From Calliopsis andreniformis (taxonomy: Eukaryota; Arthropoda; Insecta; Hymenoptera; Andrenidae): a stretch of 64,000 nt of DNA. The stretch covers positions 24,369,501-24,433,500 of the forward strand of contig NC_135066.1 of NCBI RefSeq assembly GCF_051401765.1, given 5' to 3'. Made by a program: the position numbers and the translations under genes. The notes beneath the pieces were generated by a model, which worked only from the letters and a program-made list of their open reading frames with translations, was not told where the DNA came from and made no database searches. This document shows positions 62,975 to 64,000 of the stretch, piece after piece. Position 1 is the first letter of the stretch; every line of letters starts with the position of its first letter.

Positions 62975-64000
62975 ACCGTCAAATGTACCGAGTACATACC
63001 AAGACATTACACTTGAAAAAATCGAATGTGATGAAAACCAAAATTATGATACGGAAATTCCCTCGACATCGAAACAGCCGCATCTTATTTCCCAAACCGA
63101 CCTTAATGATCTTGTACAAGATTTACAGTTATCAAAAGATCAAGCTGAATTATTAGGATCTCGATTGCAAGAGTGGAATTTACTACAACGTGAAACAAAA
63201 ATTACATATTTCAGAACACGACAATACAAATTACAACAATATTTTTGCATGTTTCAAGACCTCTGTGTGTGCATAGATGTGGACGCATTAATGAAAGCTT
63301 TGGGTTTTGAACATAATCCGATGGAATGGCGACTATTTGTGGATTCGTCAAAACTTAGTTTGAAAGCTGTGTTGTTACACATCGGGAATGTATATCCATC
63401 TATACCAGTTGCGTACACGACACAAATGAAGGAGTGTTATGATTCTCTAAAAATCATTTTAGAGAAGCTACAATACCAAAAACATAATTGGAATGTTTGC
63501 GGTGACCTAAAGGTAATCGCAATATTACTTGGGCTCCAAGCAGGATACACGAAATATTGTTGCTTCCTTTGCGAATGGGATAGCAGAGCAAGGAATCAAC
63601 ATTACATAAAAAAAGAATGGACACCACGCCAACACTTAATCCCCGGACACAAAAATATTAAATACAAAAACCTCATTGATCCTCAAAAAGTGTATTTGCC
63701 ACCATTACATATACAGCTTGGCATCATGAAAAACTTTGTAAAGGCAATGGATAAATCCGGATCGGGATTTGCATATTTAAAGACAAAATTTCCATCGATG
63801 TCTGAAGCCAAAATAAAAGAAGGTATATTTGTCGGCCCCCAAATTAAAGAATTGATGGCAGATAGCCACTTTCCAAAACAATTAAACAACTTAGAAAAAA
63901 AGTATGGCTGTGTTTTATAAAAACCACTCAGAATTTCCTGGGAAAGCATAAGTCCAAAAATTATGTTTCCATAGTAAATGAACTACTCAACGCATGTAAA

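Larger units (their letters stand above)
61724..64000 (+). pseudogene. Zinc-finger/transposon-like gene of unknown role, interrupted by a solo LTR
   Basis: ATG 61724 begins MSRNCVNQPDSFCYVCGEVV. Cys pairs at FCYVCG, HVCCQRCAL and CYFCLCKISGC suggest two zinc-binding modules, followed by a Pro-rich PVPIPP. After the LTR (62130-62974) the frame resumes and contains RLFVDSSKLSLKAVLLHIGN, NVCGDLKVIAILLGLQAGYT, CCFLCEWDSRARNQHY and FPSMSEAKIKEGIFVGPQ. This conserved protein recurs in many arthropod genomes (from memory), which suggests transposon origin; I do not know its activity. A frameshift near 63900 moves the continuation to another frame, which runs off the window end. Confidence 0.65.

Overview
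This window looks like a transposon-dense stretch of an insect nuclear genome. It is AT-rich and holds introns, TTAA, TA and TWA target duplications, R1-like LINEs, Ty3, DIRS, Harbinger and piggyBac elements. A hymenopteran, perhaps an ant, is my best guess, based on recalled repeat styles rather than a diagnostic host gene. I see no confident single-copy host gene; almost everything recognisable is an element, a virus-like relic or a repeat.

Layout. About 0.55-7.5 kb is a broken Polinton/Maverick (adintovirus-like) provirus. It has an integrase with chromodomain, a coiled-coil ORF, a DUF8207-like protein and a packaging ATPase on the minus strand, and a small ORF, a phospholipase A2 protein, an adenain-like protease and two capsid genes on the plus strand. 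No DNA polymerase B is visible. A solo LTR interrupts the integrase and a piggyBac MITE interrupts the ATPase. About 7.7-11.1 kb is minisatellites and hairpins around a 5'-truncated R1-like LINE. At 12.2-20.5 kb two copies of one ~1.4-kb solo LTR flank a longer decayed R1-like LINE. At 22.0-29.8 kb a young Ty3 element with an env-like gene sits inside a long-TIR DNA element.

At 31.2-47.3 kb insertions are nested five deep. A PIF/Harbinger transposase gene is split by a DIRS tyrosine-recombinase retrotransposon. DIRS is split by a 9.2-kb DNA transposon with an intact ~680-aa CACTA-like transposase and an intron-bearing DUF4806-like accessory gene. One intron of that gene holds a long-TIR element, which itself holds a TA-flanked foldback element. 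Additional solo LTRs sit in DIRS and Harbinger. In several cases removing the insertion and one target-site copy restores the host element's reading frame, which fixes the insertion order.

At 49-55.6 kb, after tandem repeats, there is an older Ty3 element cut by a third copy of the ~1.4-kb solo LTR. At 55.9-57.8 kb is a non-autonomous Harbinger element. From 61.7 kb to the window edge is a widespread zinc-finger/transposon-like gene of unknown role, interrupted by another solo LTR. The genes do not form a common pathway: each set served the replication or packaging of its own element, and most are now pseudogenes. The best candidates for residual function are the CACTA-like transposase with its accessory gene and the young Ty3 element.
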